From positions 620,001 through 684,000 of the forward strand of contig NZ_BHVV01000001.1 in assembly GCF_003865015.1 (NCBI RefSeq): 64,000 nucleotides of DNA, given 5' to 3'. Of the stretch, positions 55,878-64,000 are shown piece after piece. This DNA is from Sulfurisoma sediminicola. Lineage in GTDB: Bacteria > Pseudomonadota > Gammaproteobacteria > Burkholderiales > Rhodocyclaceae. Under the pieces are notes generated by a model, which was given only the letters and a program-made list of their open reading frames with translations, ran no database searches and was not told where the DNA came from. The stretch's first letter is position 1, and every line of letters begins with the position of its first letter. Position numbers and translations under genes: made by a program.

Positions 55878-57122
55878 TCAAGCGCGCTTCAGCTTGGCGA
55901 CGCGTGCGCGCGCCTCCTCGGCGTGATGCGCGGCGTAGATGTCGTGCGCCGCCGCCTCGCCGTGGCCGAGCTCGACCGGATGGCCGACATCGACCAGCGC
56001 GGTACCGAGCGCGGAAAGGCAGAGCATCACGTTCTCGGTCTTGCAGGAATGGCCCATGAGGCCGAAACGCCAGATCCTGCCGGCGAGCGGGCCGAGACCG
56101 GCGCCGATCTCGAGGTTGAAGTCACCGAGCAGCGCCTGGCGCACGGCGAGCTCGTCGATGCCCGCGGGCACATGCACGGCGTTGAGCTGCGGCAGGCGCG
56201 CGTCTTCGCGCACCAGCAACTTGAGTCCCATCGCCTCGAGGCCGGCCTTGAGCGCCAGATGATGGCGACGATGGCGGCGCCAAGAATCCTCGATGCCTTC
56301 CTCGCGCAGCATCACCAGCGCTTCGTGCAGGCCGTAGAGGGCGTTGATCGGCGCGGTGTGATGGTAGGTCCGCTTGCCGCCGTGGGCATTCCAGTACTCG
56401 AGCACCAGCGAAAGGTCCATGAACCAGCTCTGGCCCTTCTTCTTGCGCGCCTTCACGCGCTCGACCGCGCGCTCGGAGAAGGTCACCGGCGACAGGCCCG
56501 GCGTGCAGGACAGGCATTTCTGGCTGCCCGAGTACACCGCGTCGAGGCCCCAGGCATCGACCGCGAGCGGCGAACCGCCGAGCGACGTCACCGCATCGAC
56601 GATGGTCAGCGCGCCGCGCTGCCGCGCCAGGCCGGCCAGCGCGCGGGCGTCGGACTGGGCGCCGGTCGAGGTCTCGGCGTGGACGAAGGCGACGACCTTG
56701 GCATCGGGATGCGCGCGCAGCGCGTCCTCGAGCTTGTTGGGATCGACCGGCTCGCCCCAGGCGTCCTCCACCACGACGGGGGTGCCGCCGCAGCGCTCGA
56801 CGTTCTCGATCATGCGGCCGCCGAACACGCCGTTGCGGCAGACGATGACCTTGTCGCCGGGCTCGACGAGGTTGACGAAGCAGGTTTCCATGCCGACCGA
56901 GCCGGGACCGGACACCGGGAAGGTCAGCGAGTTCTTGGTCTGGAAGGCGTAGCGCAGCAGATCCTTCAGTTCCTCCATCATGCCGACGAAGGCCGGGTCG
57001 AGGTGGCCGATCACCGGCTGGCCCAGGGCGTTCTGCACGCGCGGATGCATGTCGGAGGGCCCGGGGCCCATGAGGATGCGCTGCGGCGGATGGAAGGAGC
57101 GGATCTTGGCGGGAGAGGTCAT
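55878..57122 (-). CDS. Alanine-glyoxylate/serine-pyruvate type aminotransferase
   Basis: A 414-residue class V PLP aminotransferase: MGPGPSDMHPRVQNALGQPVIGHLDPAF, SGPGSVGMET, DAVTSLGG and PLP Lys in SGSQKCLSCTPG. It probably interconverts glyoxylate or pyruvate with glycine, alanine or serine. It lies 21 bases after ttcA on the same strand and 19 bases before the cyclase gene. Confidence 0.92.
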   Translation of the reverse strand: MTSPAKIRSFHPPQRILMGPGPSDMHPRVQNALGQPVIGHLDPAFVGMMEELKDLLRYAFQTKNSLTFPVSGPGSVGMETCFVNLVEPGDKVIVCRNGVFGGRMIENVERCGGTPVVVEDAWGEPVDPNKLEDALRAHPDAKVVAFVHAETSTGAQSDARALAGLARQRGALTIVDAVTSLGGSPLAVDAWGLDAVYSGSQKCLSCTPGLSPVTFSERAVERVKARKKKGQSWFMDLSLVLEYWNAHGGKRTYHHTAPINALYGLHEALVMLREEGIEDSWRRHRRHHLALKAGLEAMGLKLLVREDARLPQLNAVHVPAGIDELAVRQALLGDFNLEIGAGLGPLAGRIWRFGLMGHSCKTENVMLCLSALGTALVDVGHPVELGHGEAAAHDIYAAHHAEEARARVAKLKRA

Positions 57123-57143
57123 GGGCGCGCGAAGTCTGTCAGG

Positions 57144-58043
<900 letters not shown>

Positions 58044-58156
58044 CGGGCAGGGACACCAAAAGCGCGAGTATAGCGGCAGTAGCGCCTAGCCCTGCCGCTA
58101 CTGGAAGTGGGCAGCATTCCGACTAGAATGAAAGACATTCCGCAGCCCTCGACCCC

Positions 58157-59386
58157 ATGCCCTTCCAAGTCGCCCTCCGGCATGTCATTCACGCGCTGTC
58201 CGACGCTCTGGACCTCGTCGGCGTCAACGACCTCCATCACGGCAAGCGCGTCGGCATCATCGCCATGCATCTCGGCCAGCATCTCGGCTGGCCGCAGGAC
58301 GATATCGACCGCTGCTTCGACGCCGGCCTGATCCACGACATCGGCGTGTCGTCGACCGACCTGCACCGCCGGCTGGTCGTCGATTTCGACTGGGAGGGCT
58401 CGCTCGGCCATGCCGTCTTCGGTGCCAAGCTGCTCGGCGAGTTCCCCGGCCTGGCGCACCTGGCGCCCGTGGTCCGCCACCACCACACGCACTGGGACGA
58501 ATTGCAGGATGGCTACGGCCGCGACGAGCGGCATGCGAATCTGATCTACCTGGCAGACCGTGTCGATGTCCTGGCCGCCGTCGCCATGCAGGACGACGCC
58601 CTGGGCGATTGCGTCGACACCATCGTCAACAAGATCACCAAGCACCGCGGCCGGCTCTTCGACCCGGCGCTGGTCGACGCTTTTGTCGCGGCGGCGGGTT
58701 CCGAGGCCTTCTGGCTCGGCCTGGAGAGTGACGCGGTGCGCGACACCATGGACGAGATCGGCCGCACCGTGGCACCGCTACCCGCCGACCTCGAGACGCT
58801 GCGCGGCGTGGCCCTGCTGTTCTCGCGGGTGGTCGATGCAAAAAGCCATTTCACCGTCGAGCACTCCGAGGCCGTCGCCCGCATCGCGCGCTACCTCGCC
58901 GAGCGCTTCGGCCTCGACGCCGAAACCTGCGGCAAGCTGGAGATCGCGGGCTACCTGCACGATTTGGGCAAGTTGCGAATCCCCGATGCCTTGCTGGAAA
59001 AGCCCGGGCCATTGACCGAGCAGGAGCGGCGCATCGTCGCCGGCCATGCCTACGAGACCTTCCGCATCCTATCGCGCATCGACGGCTTCGAGGACATCGC
59101 GCGCTGGGCCGCACACCACCACGAGGAGCCCAGCGGACACGGATATCCCTTCCACCTCACTGGCGACGAACTGGCGCTGGAATCCTGCCTGCTACGCGCT
59201 GCCGACATTTTCCAGGCCCTGGCACAGGACCGGCCCTACCGCGCTTCGCTGCCGGCCGCGGCGGTGCTGACCCATCTCCAGGAACTGACCGCAGCCGGCC
59301 GCTTCAGCCCGACGATCCTCGCCGTGATCGAGGCAGACCTCGACATCCTCTACGCGCTGGCGCTATCGCACAGCGGCCGCGCCTGA
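58157..59386 (+). CDS. Tandem HD / HD-GYP phosphodiesterase
   Basis: A 409-residue protein with two HD domains. The first (residues about 20-175) has HDIGVSS and HHHTHWDELQDGYG, a degenerate GYP motif. The second (about 215-400) has HDLGKLRIPD and HHHEEPSGHGYP, which is a canonical HD-GYP active site, so it should hydrolyse c-di-GMP. No sensor or membrane segment is present. It may oppose the diguanylate cyclase at 23519-24988. Confidence 0.88.
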   Translation: MPFQVALRHVIHALSDALDLVGVNDLHHGKRVGIIAMHLGQHLGWPQDDIDRCFDAGLIHDIGVSSTDLHRRLVVDFDWEGSLGHAVFGAKLLGEFPGLAHLAPVVRHHHTHWDELQDGYGRDERHANLIYLADRVDVLAAVAMQDDALGDCVDTIVNKITKHRGRLFDPALVDAFVAAAGSEAFWLGLESDAVRDTMDEIGRTVAPLPADLETLRGVALLFSRVVDAKSHFTVEHSEAVARIARYLAERFGLDAETCGKLEIAGYLHDLGKLRIPDALLEKPGPLTEQERRIVAGHAYETFRILSRIDGFEDIARWAAHHHEEPSGHGYPFHLTGDELALESCLLRAADIFQALAQDRPYRASLPAAAVLTHLQELTAAGRFSPTILAVIEADLDILYALALSHSGRA

Positions 59387-59413
59387 AACGCCCTGGGCAC
59401 CGACCGCGGCAGC

Positions 59414-60160
59414 TCAGTGCGAGAGATGGGCGGAGCGGCCGCCGTCGACGTTGATGGCCTGCCCGGTGATGTAGGGCGCGTCGAACACCAGGAATTTGAC
59501 GGTGCGGGCGATGTCGGCAGGAGAACCGACGCGCTTCAGCAGCGTGTGGTCTACGATCGCGGCGCGCTCCGCGGGCGGAAAGCTGATGTCGTCCTCGGGC
59601 CACTCGATGGGGCCCGGAGCCACCGCATTGACGCGCACCTGCGGCGCGAGTTCGATGGCGAGCGAGCGCGTCAGGTTGAGCAGGCCGCCCTTGGCCGCGC
59701 AATAGACCGGGAAGCCCTTGAGCGGGCGCTCGGCATGGATGTCGGTGATGTTGATGATGCAGCCGCCGGCGACCTGCAAATGAGGCGCCGCGGCCTGCGA
59801 CAGGAACAGCGGCGCCTTCAGGTTCGAACCGATCAGGTCGTCCCAGGCCGCCGTATCGATGGCACCGACCTTCGTCGGATAGAAGGACGAGGCATTGTTG
59901 ACCAGGCAGTCGAGCCGCCCGAAGCGCGCGACCACGGCCGCGACCAGCGGCGACAGCGCGGCGACGTCGAGCAGGTCGGCCGAGAAGACCGCGGCGGAAT
60001 CGGCGCGGACGGAATTGAGTTCCGCCGCCAGTACCTCGGCCGCGGCGGCCGAGCTGCGGTAATGGATCGCCACGCGGGCACCAGCGGCATGCAGCGTGCG
60101 GGCGATCTCGGCGCCAACGCGGCGGCCGGCGCCGGTGATGAGGATGACGGGAGCGTTCAT
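59414..60160 (-). CDS. folM: Pteridine reductase, FolM-like SDR
   Basis: A 248-residue short-chain dehydrogenase with the pteridine reductase TGAGRRVG NADPH motif, catalytic Tyr and Lys in YCAAK, and Asp in place of the usual Ser (NITDIHAERPLKGFP). It reduces dihydromonapterin or dihydrofolate. It overlaps tcdA by four bases. Confidence 0.9.
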   Translation of the reverse strand: MNAPVILITGAGRRVGAEIARTLHAAGARVAIHYRSSAAAAEVLAAELNSVRADSAAVFSADLLDVAALSPLVAAVVARFGRLDCLVNNASSFYPTKVGAIDTAAWDDLIGSNLKAPLFLSQAAAPHLQVAGGCIINITDIHAERPLKGFPVYCAAKGGLLNLTRSLAIELAPQVRVNAVAPGPIEWPEDDISFPPAERAAIVDHTLLKRVGSPADIARTVKFLVFDAPYITGQAINVDGGRSAHLSH

Positions 60161-60927
60161 GCGAGAAGTATACCGATGGTCCGGGCGGCCGCCGCGAAAC
60201 CGAAGGTCGCGGTGACGCAGACCGAGGAACCGTAGCCGGCGCAGTTCAGGCCGTGCAGGCCGGCCACGTGGTCATCGATGTCGCAAGCCTCCGCGCTCGC
60301 GGGACGGCGTATCGGCTCGTCGGAATAGACGCAGGGCACGCCGAATTTCTTCTTCGGATCGCGCGAAAAACCGTACTCCTTGCGCAGCCGCGCCCGCAGC
60401 TTGGACGCCAGCGCATCCTGGGTGGTACGGGAAAGATCATCGACCTTGAGCCGCGCCGGATCGGTCCGCCCGCCGGCGCCTCCGGTGGTGACGACCGCGA
60501 TCTTCGCTAGCCGGCAATGCGCAATCAGCGCGGCCTTGGCCCGAACCTGGTCGATGGCATCGATCACCGCATCGCAGGCGGGAACCCGCTCGGCCACGTT
60601 CTCCCCGGTGACGAAGTCCTCGATGGTCTTGACAGTGCAGGACGGATTGATCGCGAAGATGCGTTCCTTCATCGCCTGCACCTTGGCCTGGCCGAGGCTT
60701 GCCGTCAGCGCCTGGATCTGGCGATTGACATTGGATTCGGCGACGTGATCTAGGTCGATCAGCGTCAGCCGCCCGACGCCCGAGCGCGCCATCGCCTCGG
60801 CCGCCCACGAGCCGACGCCGCCGATGCCGACGACGCAGACATGCGCAGCCGCCAGTCGCGCCAATGCGCCCTGGCCGTGGAGGCGGTCGATGCCGGAAAA
60901 GCGGCGCTGCAGGTCAGGATCGCTCAT
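60157..60927 (-). CDS. tcdA: tRNA threonylcarbamoyladenosine dehydratase TcdA
   Basis: A 256-residue E1/ThiF-like enzyme with GIGGVGSWAAEAMARSGVG, the nucleotide-binding DLDHVAESNVNRQ and the family CDAVIDAIDQVRAK. It converts t6A to cyclic t6A in tRNA. It is divergent from the methyltransferase gene, 24 bases between starts. Confidence 0.94.
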   Translation of the reverse strand: MSDPDLQRRFSGIDRLHGQGALARLAAAHVCVVGIGGVGSWAAEAMARSGVGRLTLIDLDHVAESNVNRQIQALTASLGQAKVQAMKERIFAINPSCTVKTIEDFVTGENVAERVPACDAVIDAIDQVRAKAALIAHCRLAKIAVVTTGGAGGRTDPARLKVDDLSRTTQDALASKLRARLRKEYGFSRDPKKKFGVPCVYSDEPIRRPASAEACDIDDHVAGLHGLNCAGYGSSVCVTATFGFAAAARTIGILLA

Positions 60928-60951
60928 GGCGCTGCATCATACAATGCAGCC

Positions 60952-62115
60952 ATGAACCCACCGCTGCCCTCCCCCTCCGCCGACGCCCAGGCCAGCAGCC
61001 ATGCGCTATGCGACCACATCGTGGCGCGCATCGGGAACGCCGGCGGCTGGATCCCATTCGTGGAGTTCATGGACATGGCCCTGCACCTGCCGGGGTTGGG
61101 CTACTACGCCGGCGGTTCGCACAAGTTCGGCGAGCAGGGTGACTTCGTCACCGCGCCGGAGCTGAGCCCGCTGTTCGGGCAGGCATTGGCCGCCCAGATC
61201 GCCGAAATCACCGCGGTGGTGGCGCCGACTGTGCTGGAGGTCGGCGCCGGCAGCGGCCGGCTGGCAGCCGACCTGCTGCCCGCGCTCGAAGCGCTGGGCT
61301 CGCTGCCCGACAAGTACCTGATCCTCGAAGTCTCGGGCGAACTGCGCGCACGGCAGCGCGAGACGATCCGCCAGGCCGTCCCGGCGCTCGCCGATCGTGT
61401 CGAATGGCTCGAGGCCCTGCCCGAAAGATTCTCCGGCTGCATCGTCGCCAATGAACTGCTCGATGCCATTCCGACCCACGCCGTGGCCTGGCGCGACGAA
61501 GGTGCAATGGAACGCGGTGTCACCTTCGACGGCGGGCGCTTCGCCTGGGCCGAACGGCCGGCAGAGGGCGCCTTGCGCGAAGCGATGGAGCGGCTGGCCA
61601 CCGAGGTCGCGATCGAAGCGCCCTACGTCGGGGAGATCGGCCTCGCGGCGGCGGCCTGGGTCGCGGAGTGGGGACAACGCCTGGAGCGCGGCGCGCTGCT
61701 GCTGCTCGACTACGGCCTGCCGCGCCGCGAGCTCTACCACCCCGGCCGCAACGGCGGCACGCTGCGCTGCCATTACCGCCACCGTTCGCACGACGATCCG
61801 TTCTGGTGGCCGGGGCTTTCCGACATCACCAGCCACATAGACTTCACCGCCGTGGCCGAAGCCGGCTATGGCGCGGGACTCGACGTGCTAGGCTACACCA
61901 GCCAGGCGAGCTTCCTGATCAACTGCGGCATCGGCGAATTGCTGGCGGCGCGGCAGCAGGCCGGCGATCCGGCCATGGTCAAGGCAGCGGGCGCGGTGAG
62001 CGTGCTGCTTTCGCCCGGCGAGATGGGCGAGCTGTTCAAGGTGATTGCGCTGGGGAAGGGCATGACGGAGCCGCTGCGCGGCTTCGCGCGCGGGGACAGA
62101 ACCCACGCGCTGTAA
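60952..62115 (+). CDS. MidA/NDUFAF7-like SAM methyltransferase
   Basis: A 387-residue protein of the DUF185 group (GDFVTAPELSPLFG, LEVGAGSGRLAADLL, ANELLDAIPTHA, LLLLDYGLPRRELYHP). The eukaryotic relative methylates an Arg in complex I; the bacterial target is unproven. The gene next to tcdA and folM is common in betaproteobacteria. Confidence 0.9.
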   Translation: MNPPLPSPSADAQASSHALCDHIVARIGNAGGWIPFVEFMDMALHLPGLGYYAGGSHKFGEQGDFVTAPELSPLFGQALAAQIAEITAVVAPTVLEVGAGSGRLAADLLPALEALGSLPDKYLILEVSGELRARQRETIRQAVPALADRVEWLEALPERFSGCIVANELLDAIPTHAVAWRDEGAMERGVTFDGGRFAWAERPAEGALREAMERLATEVAIEAPYVGEIGLAAAAWVAEWGQRLERGALLLLDYGLPRRELYHPGRNGGTLRCHYRHRSHDDPFWWPGLSDITSHIDFTAVAEAGYGAGLDVLGYTSQASFLINCGIGELLAARQQAGDPAMVKAAGAVSVLLSPGEMGELFKVIALGKGMTEPLRGFARGDRTHAL

Positions 62116-62126
62116 CGGCGAACCTA

Positions 62127-62330
62127 TTACTGCTGGACGCGGTAGATTTGCTGGAGGAAGGCTTCGGCCTCGGCTTCGGGAACCGCCGGATCGGTGTGAT
62201 GGACTTCCTGCAGGCCGAGCTGGAGCGACGGCAACGGCGGCTGCCACTCGGCGTTCATCACCTCGTCCTCGAAGGTGCCGAATTCATCCTCTATGATCTT
62301 TCCCGTGCTCATTTCCATCACCATCAACAT
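62127..62330 (-). CDS. Small conserved unknown protein
   Basis: A 67-residue acidic protein (TGKIIEDEFGTFEDEVMNAEWQPP ... AEAFLQQIYRVQQ) with GGAG six bases before the ATG and a sensible codon pattern. It has no Cys, no membrane helix and no named domain. It lies between a convergent methyltransferase gene and ampG on the same strand. Confidence 0.65.
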   Translation of the reverse strand: MLMVMEMSTGKIIEDEFGTFEDEVMNAEWQPPLPSLQLGLQEVHHTDPAVPEAEAEAFLQQIYRVQQ

Positions 62331-62415
62331 TTCCGGCTCCTCTCGTTGGTAGGCCGTCGTAATCAGTATAACGACCCACCTTACAGAAAGTTGAATGGGG
62401 GCAGGTACGATGCGT

Positions 62416-63675
62416 TCAAGTGTGTGATTTATGCCACGGCGCCACTTTCAGCAGCAGAACCATGCCCGGCACGGCCAGGACGGCGCAGAGCAGGAAGAAG
62501 CCGAACCAGCCCATCTGCTCGACCAGCCAGCCGGCCGAGGCGTTGATCACCGTGCGCGGCACGGCGGCGAGGCTGGTGAACAGCGCGAACTGCGTCGCCG
62601 TGTAGAGCGGGTTGGTGGCGCGGGCGATGAAGGCGACGAAGGCCGCGGTGCCCAGCCCCACGCCGGCCGCCTCGAAACCGATGACCAACGCCAGCTGCGT
62701 CAGCTGCAGGGCGCCGACCGTGGTGCTCGGACCGATCCAGGCCAGCCAGGCGAAACCGAAAATGGACACCACTTGCACCACGCCGAACAGCCACAACGCG
62801 CGGTTGATGCCGAGCCTGACCATCCACAGCCCGCCGAGCAGGCCGCCGATCACCGCCGGCCACAATCCGGCGTGCTTGGCCACCAGGCCGATGTCCGACT
62901 TGGCGAAGCCCATGTCGAGGTAGAAGGGCGTGGCCAGGGCAGTGCATAGCGAGTCGCCGAGCTTGTAGAGGAAGATGAAGGCGAGGATCAGCAGCGCCTG
63001 GCGCAGTCCGGCGCGGTGGATGAATTCGCGGAAGGGCTCGACCACGGCTTCGCGCAAGGTCTTCGGCAGGCGGCCGGCGACCGCCGGCTCGCTCACGAAC
63101 AGCGTCATCGCCATGCCCGGCAGCATGAACAGCGCGGTGATGGCGAAGACATGGCCCCAGGGCAGGTGGTCGGCGAGGATCAGCGACAGCGAGCCGGGGA
63201 CCAGCCCGGCGATGCGGTAGGCATTGACGTGCACCGAGTTGCCCAGGCCGAGTTCGACCTCGCCGAGCAGCTCGCGGCGGTAGGCGTCGAGCGCGATGTC
63301 CTGGGTCGCCGAGACGAAGGCCAGCAGCGCCGCCAGCACCACGATGATCTGCAGGTCGGCCTGCGGCGCGAACAGGCCGAGCGCGGCGATCAGCCCCAGC
63401 AGCAGGACCTGGGTGACGAACATCCAGCCGCGTCGCCGCCCCAACCATGGCAGGGCATAGCGGTCGAGGAAGGGCGACCAGAGGAACTTCCAGGTGTAGG
63501 GCAGCTGGATCAGCGCGAACAGGCCGATGGCCTTGAGGCTGATGCCCTCGGTGCGCAGCCAGGCCGGCACCAGGTTGAGCAGAAGGTACAGCGGCAGGCC
63601 CGAGGCGAAGCCGGTGAACACGCAGATCAGCATGTTGCGCGTCAGCAGCGGGGCGAGCCAGGCGGGGGTGGGCAT
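62416..63675 (-). CDS. ampG: Muropeptide permease AmpG
   Basis: A 419-residue MFS transporter with 12 membrane helices and the AmpG signatures FASGLPLYLL, WKFLWSPFLDRY, ATQDIALDAYRRELL and GLGTAAFVAFI. It imports anhydro-muropeptides for cell wall recycling. Start at 63675 is taken; 63699 would add eight residues. Neither has a clear ribosome site. Confidence 0.92.
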   Translation of the reverse strand: MPTPAWLAPLLTRNMLICVFTGFASGLPLYLLLNLVPAWLRTEGISLKAIGLFALIQLPYTWKFLWSPFLDRYALPWLGRRRGWMFVTQVLLLGLIAALGLFAPQADLQIIVVLAALLAFVSATQDIALDAYRRELLGEVELGLGNSVHVNAYRIAGLVPGSLSLILADHLPWGHVFAITALFMLPGMAMTLFVSEPAVAGRLPKTLREAVVEPFREFIHRAGLRQALLILAFIFLYKLGDSLCTALATPFYLDMGFAKSDIGLVAKHAGLWPAVIGGLLGGLWMVRLGINRALWLFGVVQVVSIFGFAWLAWIGPSTTVGALQLTQLALVIGFEAAGVGLGTAAFVAFIARATNPLYTATQFALFTSLAAVPRTVINASAGWLVEQMGWFGFFLLCAVLAVPGMVLLLKVAPWHKSHT

Positions 63676-63802
63676 GGCGCATTCTAGCGAGCGGATCATG
63701 CTAGATTCCGCGAAAATGCGGACGTTTGCGACGGCATATGCCTCGCCCCCGCCCTGCTGCCGCCTTTCCTTCGTCCCACGTCATCATCGAGAGGAAACTT
63801 TG

Positions 63803-64000
63803 ATGCGTAATGTGATGCGTAACGGAAGCCAACAGCAACTTGCAGGCATGTCGCGCCGCGAATTCACCAAGGCGCTCGGACTCGGCGTCGCGGCGGGCGC
63901 GCTCGGAGGAGGCGGCCTGTTCAGCGCCGCGGCGCATGCCTCCGTTCCGACCGGCCTGATCACCAAGGCCATCCCCCGTACCGGCGAGCTGGTGCCGGCG
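63803..64000 (+). CDS. Tat-exported aldo/keto reductase, 5' part only
   Basis: The frame begins at 63803 with GAGAGG eight bases upstream and runs open to the window edge (66 codons seen). A twin-arginine signal is clear: SRREFTKALGLGVAAGALGGGG followed by AHA. The mature start LITKAIPRTGELVPA matches the N-terminus of periplasmic aldo/keto reductases. Translocation by Tat implies that the enzyme folds with its cofactor in the cytoplasm. Confidence 0.72.
   Translation, partial: MRNVMRNGSQQQLAGMSRREFTKALGLGVAAGALGGGGLFSAAAHASVPTGLITKAIPRTGELVPA

Overview
This 64 kb window is a dense, high-GC chromosomal stretch. Gene families and gene orders point to a respiratory betaproteobacterium, most likely Rhodocyclales or a close relative: lptB-rpoN-hpf-ptsN-hprK, ribE-ribBX-ribH-nusB-thiL-pgpA, HemP next to a Bordetella-type Ftr iron operon, and ubiUVT for oxygen-independent ubiquinone synthesis. 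The lineage is inferred from family resemblance, not from a marker-gene comparison. I see no rRNA, tRNA, CRISPR array, prophage or insertion sequence. No gene-free gap exceeds 300 bases.

Layout. 1-3.6 kb: the end of a PDZ protein, an M1-type metallopeptidase, an orphan MlaF-like ATPase and a DUF423 protein. 3.7-18.1 kb: a peroxide and iron island. On the minus strand it holds ahpC, ahpF, a 46-residue membrane peptide and katG. Next comes a Fur-box-controlled hemP-ftrA-porin-ftrB-ftrD operon. Then come oxyR with both redox cysteines, a rubrerythrin/Fe-S protein/DUF3501/Prx5 group and a diheme cytochrome c peroxidase. Three OxyR-type operators with the same 37-bp layout and the same phasing to the promoter precede ahpC, the peptide-katG pair and the rubrerythrin gene.

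18.2-28.2 kb: ubiB, a sodium:solute symporter with a His-rich tail, cidA/lrgB, and a polyamine ABC operon (potA, a membrane diguanylate cyclase, potB, potC, dodecin, potD). 28.2-34.7 kb: ubiU-ubiV-ubiT behind an FNR/ANR box, a VanZ protein, a MazG-like enzyme, a 2Fe-2S ferredoxin, a hydrolase and a NodI/NodJ-like exporter. 34.8-40.1 kb: a TorF-type porin behind a near-perfect sigma-54 promoter, a 634-residue repeat coiled-coil membrane protein, cutA and dsbD. 40.1-50.3 kb: riboflavin genes, nusB, thiL, pgpA, a cinA-type amidase, recA-recX, lptB, rpoN, hpf, ptsN and hprK.

50.4-55.9 kb: a probable envelope signalling locus with a PsiF-like protein, a secreted unknown, a CsgG-like protein, a transmembrane Ser/Thr kinase and, convergent to it, an adenylate cyclase fused to a phosphothreonine-binding FHA domain. 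55.9-64 kb: a PLP aminotransferase, ttcA, a tandem HD/HD-GYP protein, a pteridine reductase, tcdA, a MidA-like methyltransferase, a small unknown, ampG and the start of a Tat-exported aldo/keto reductase.

The most unusual items are the OxyR operator family; an Ftr iron operon that has a porin but no FtrC permease; a family of hairpins with a constant 15-nt loop and changing but always paired stems, one copy of which is translated as the N-terminus of PotC; the kinase/FHA-cyclase/CsgG locus; and a MlaF homologue whose switch histidine is a tyrosine.
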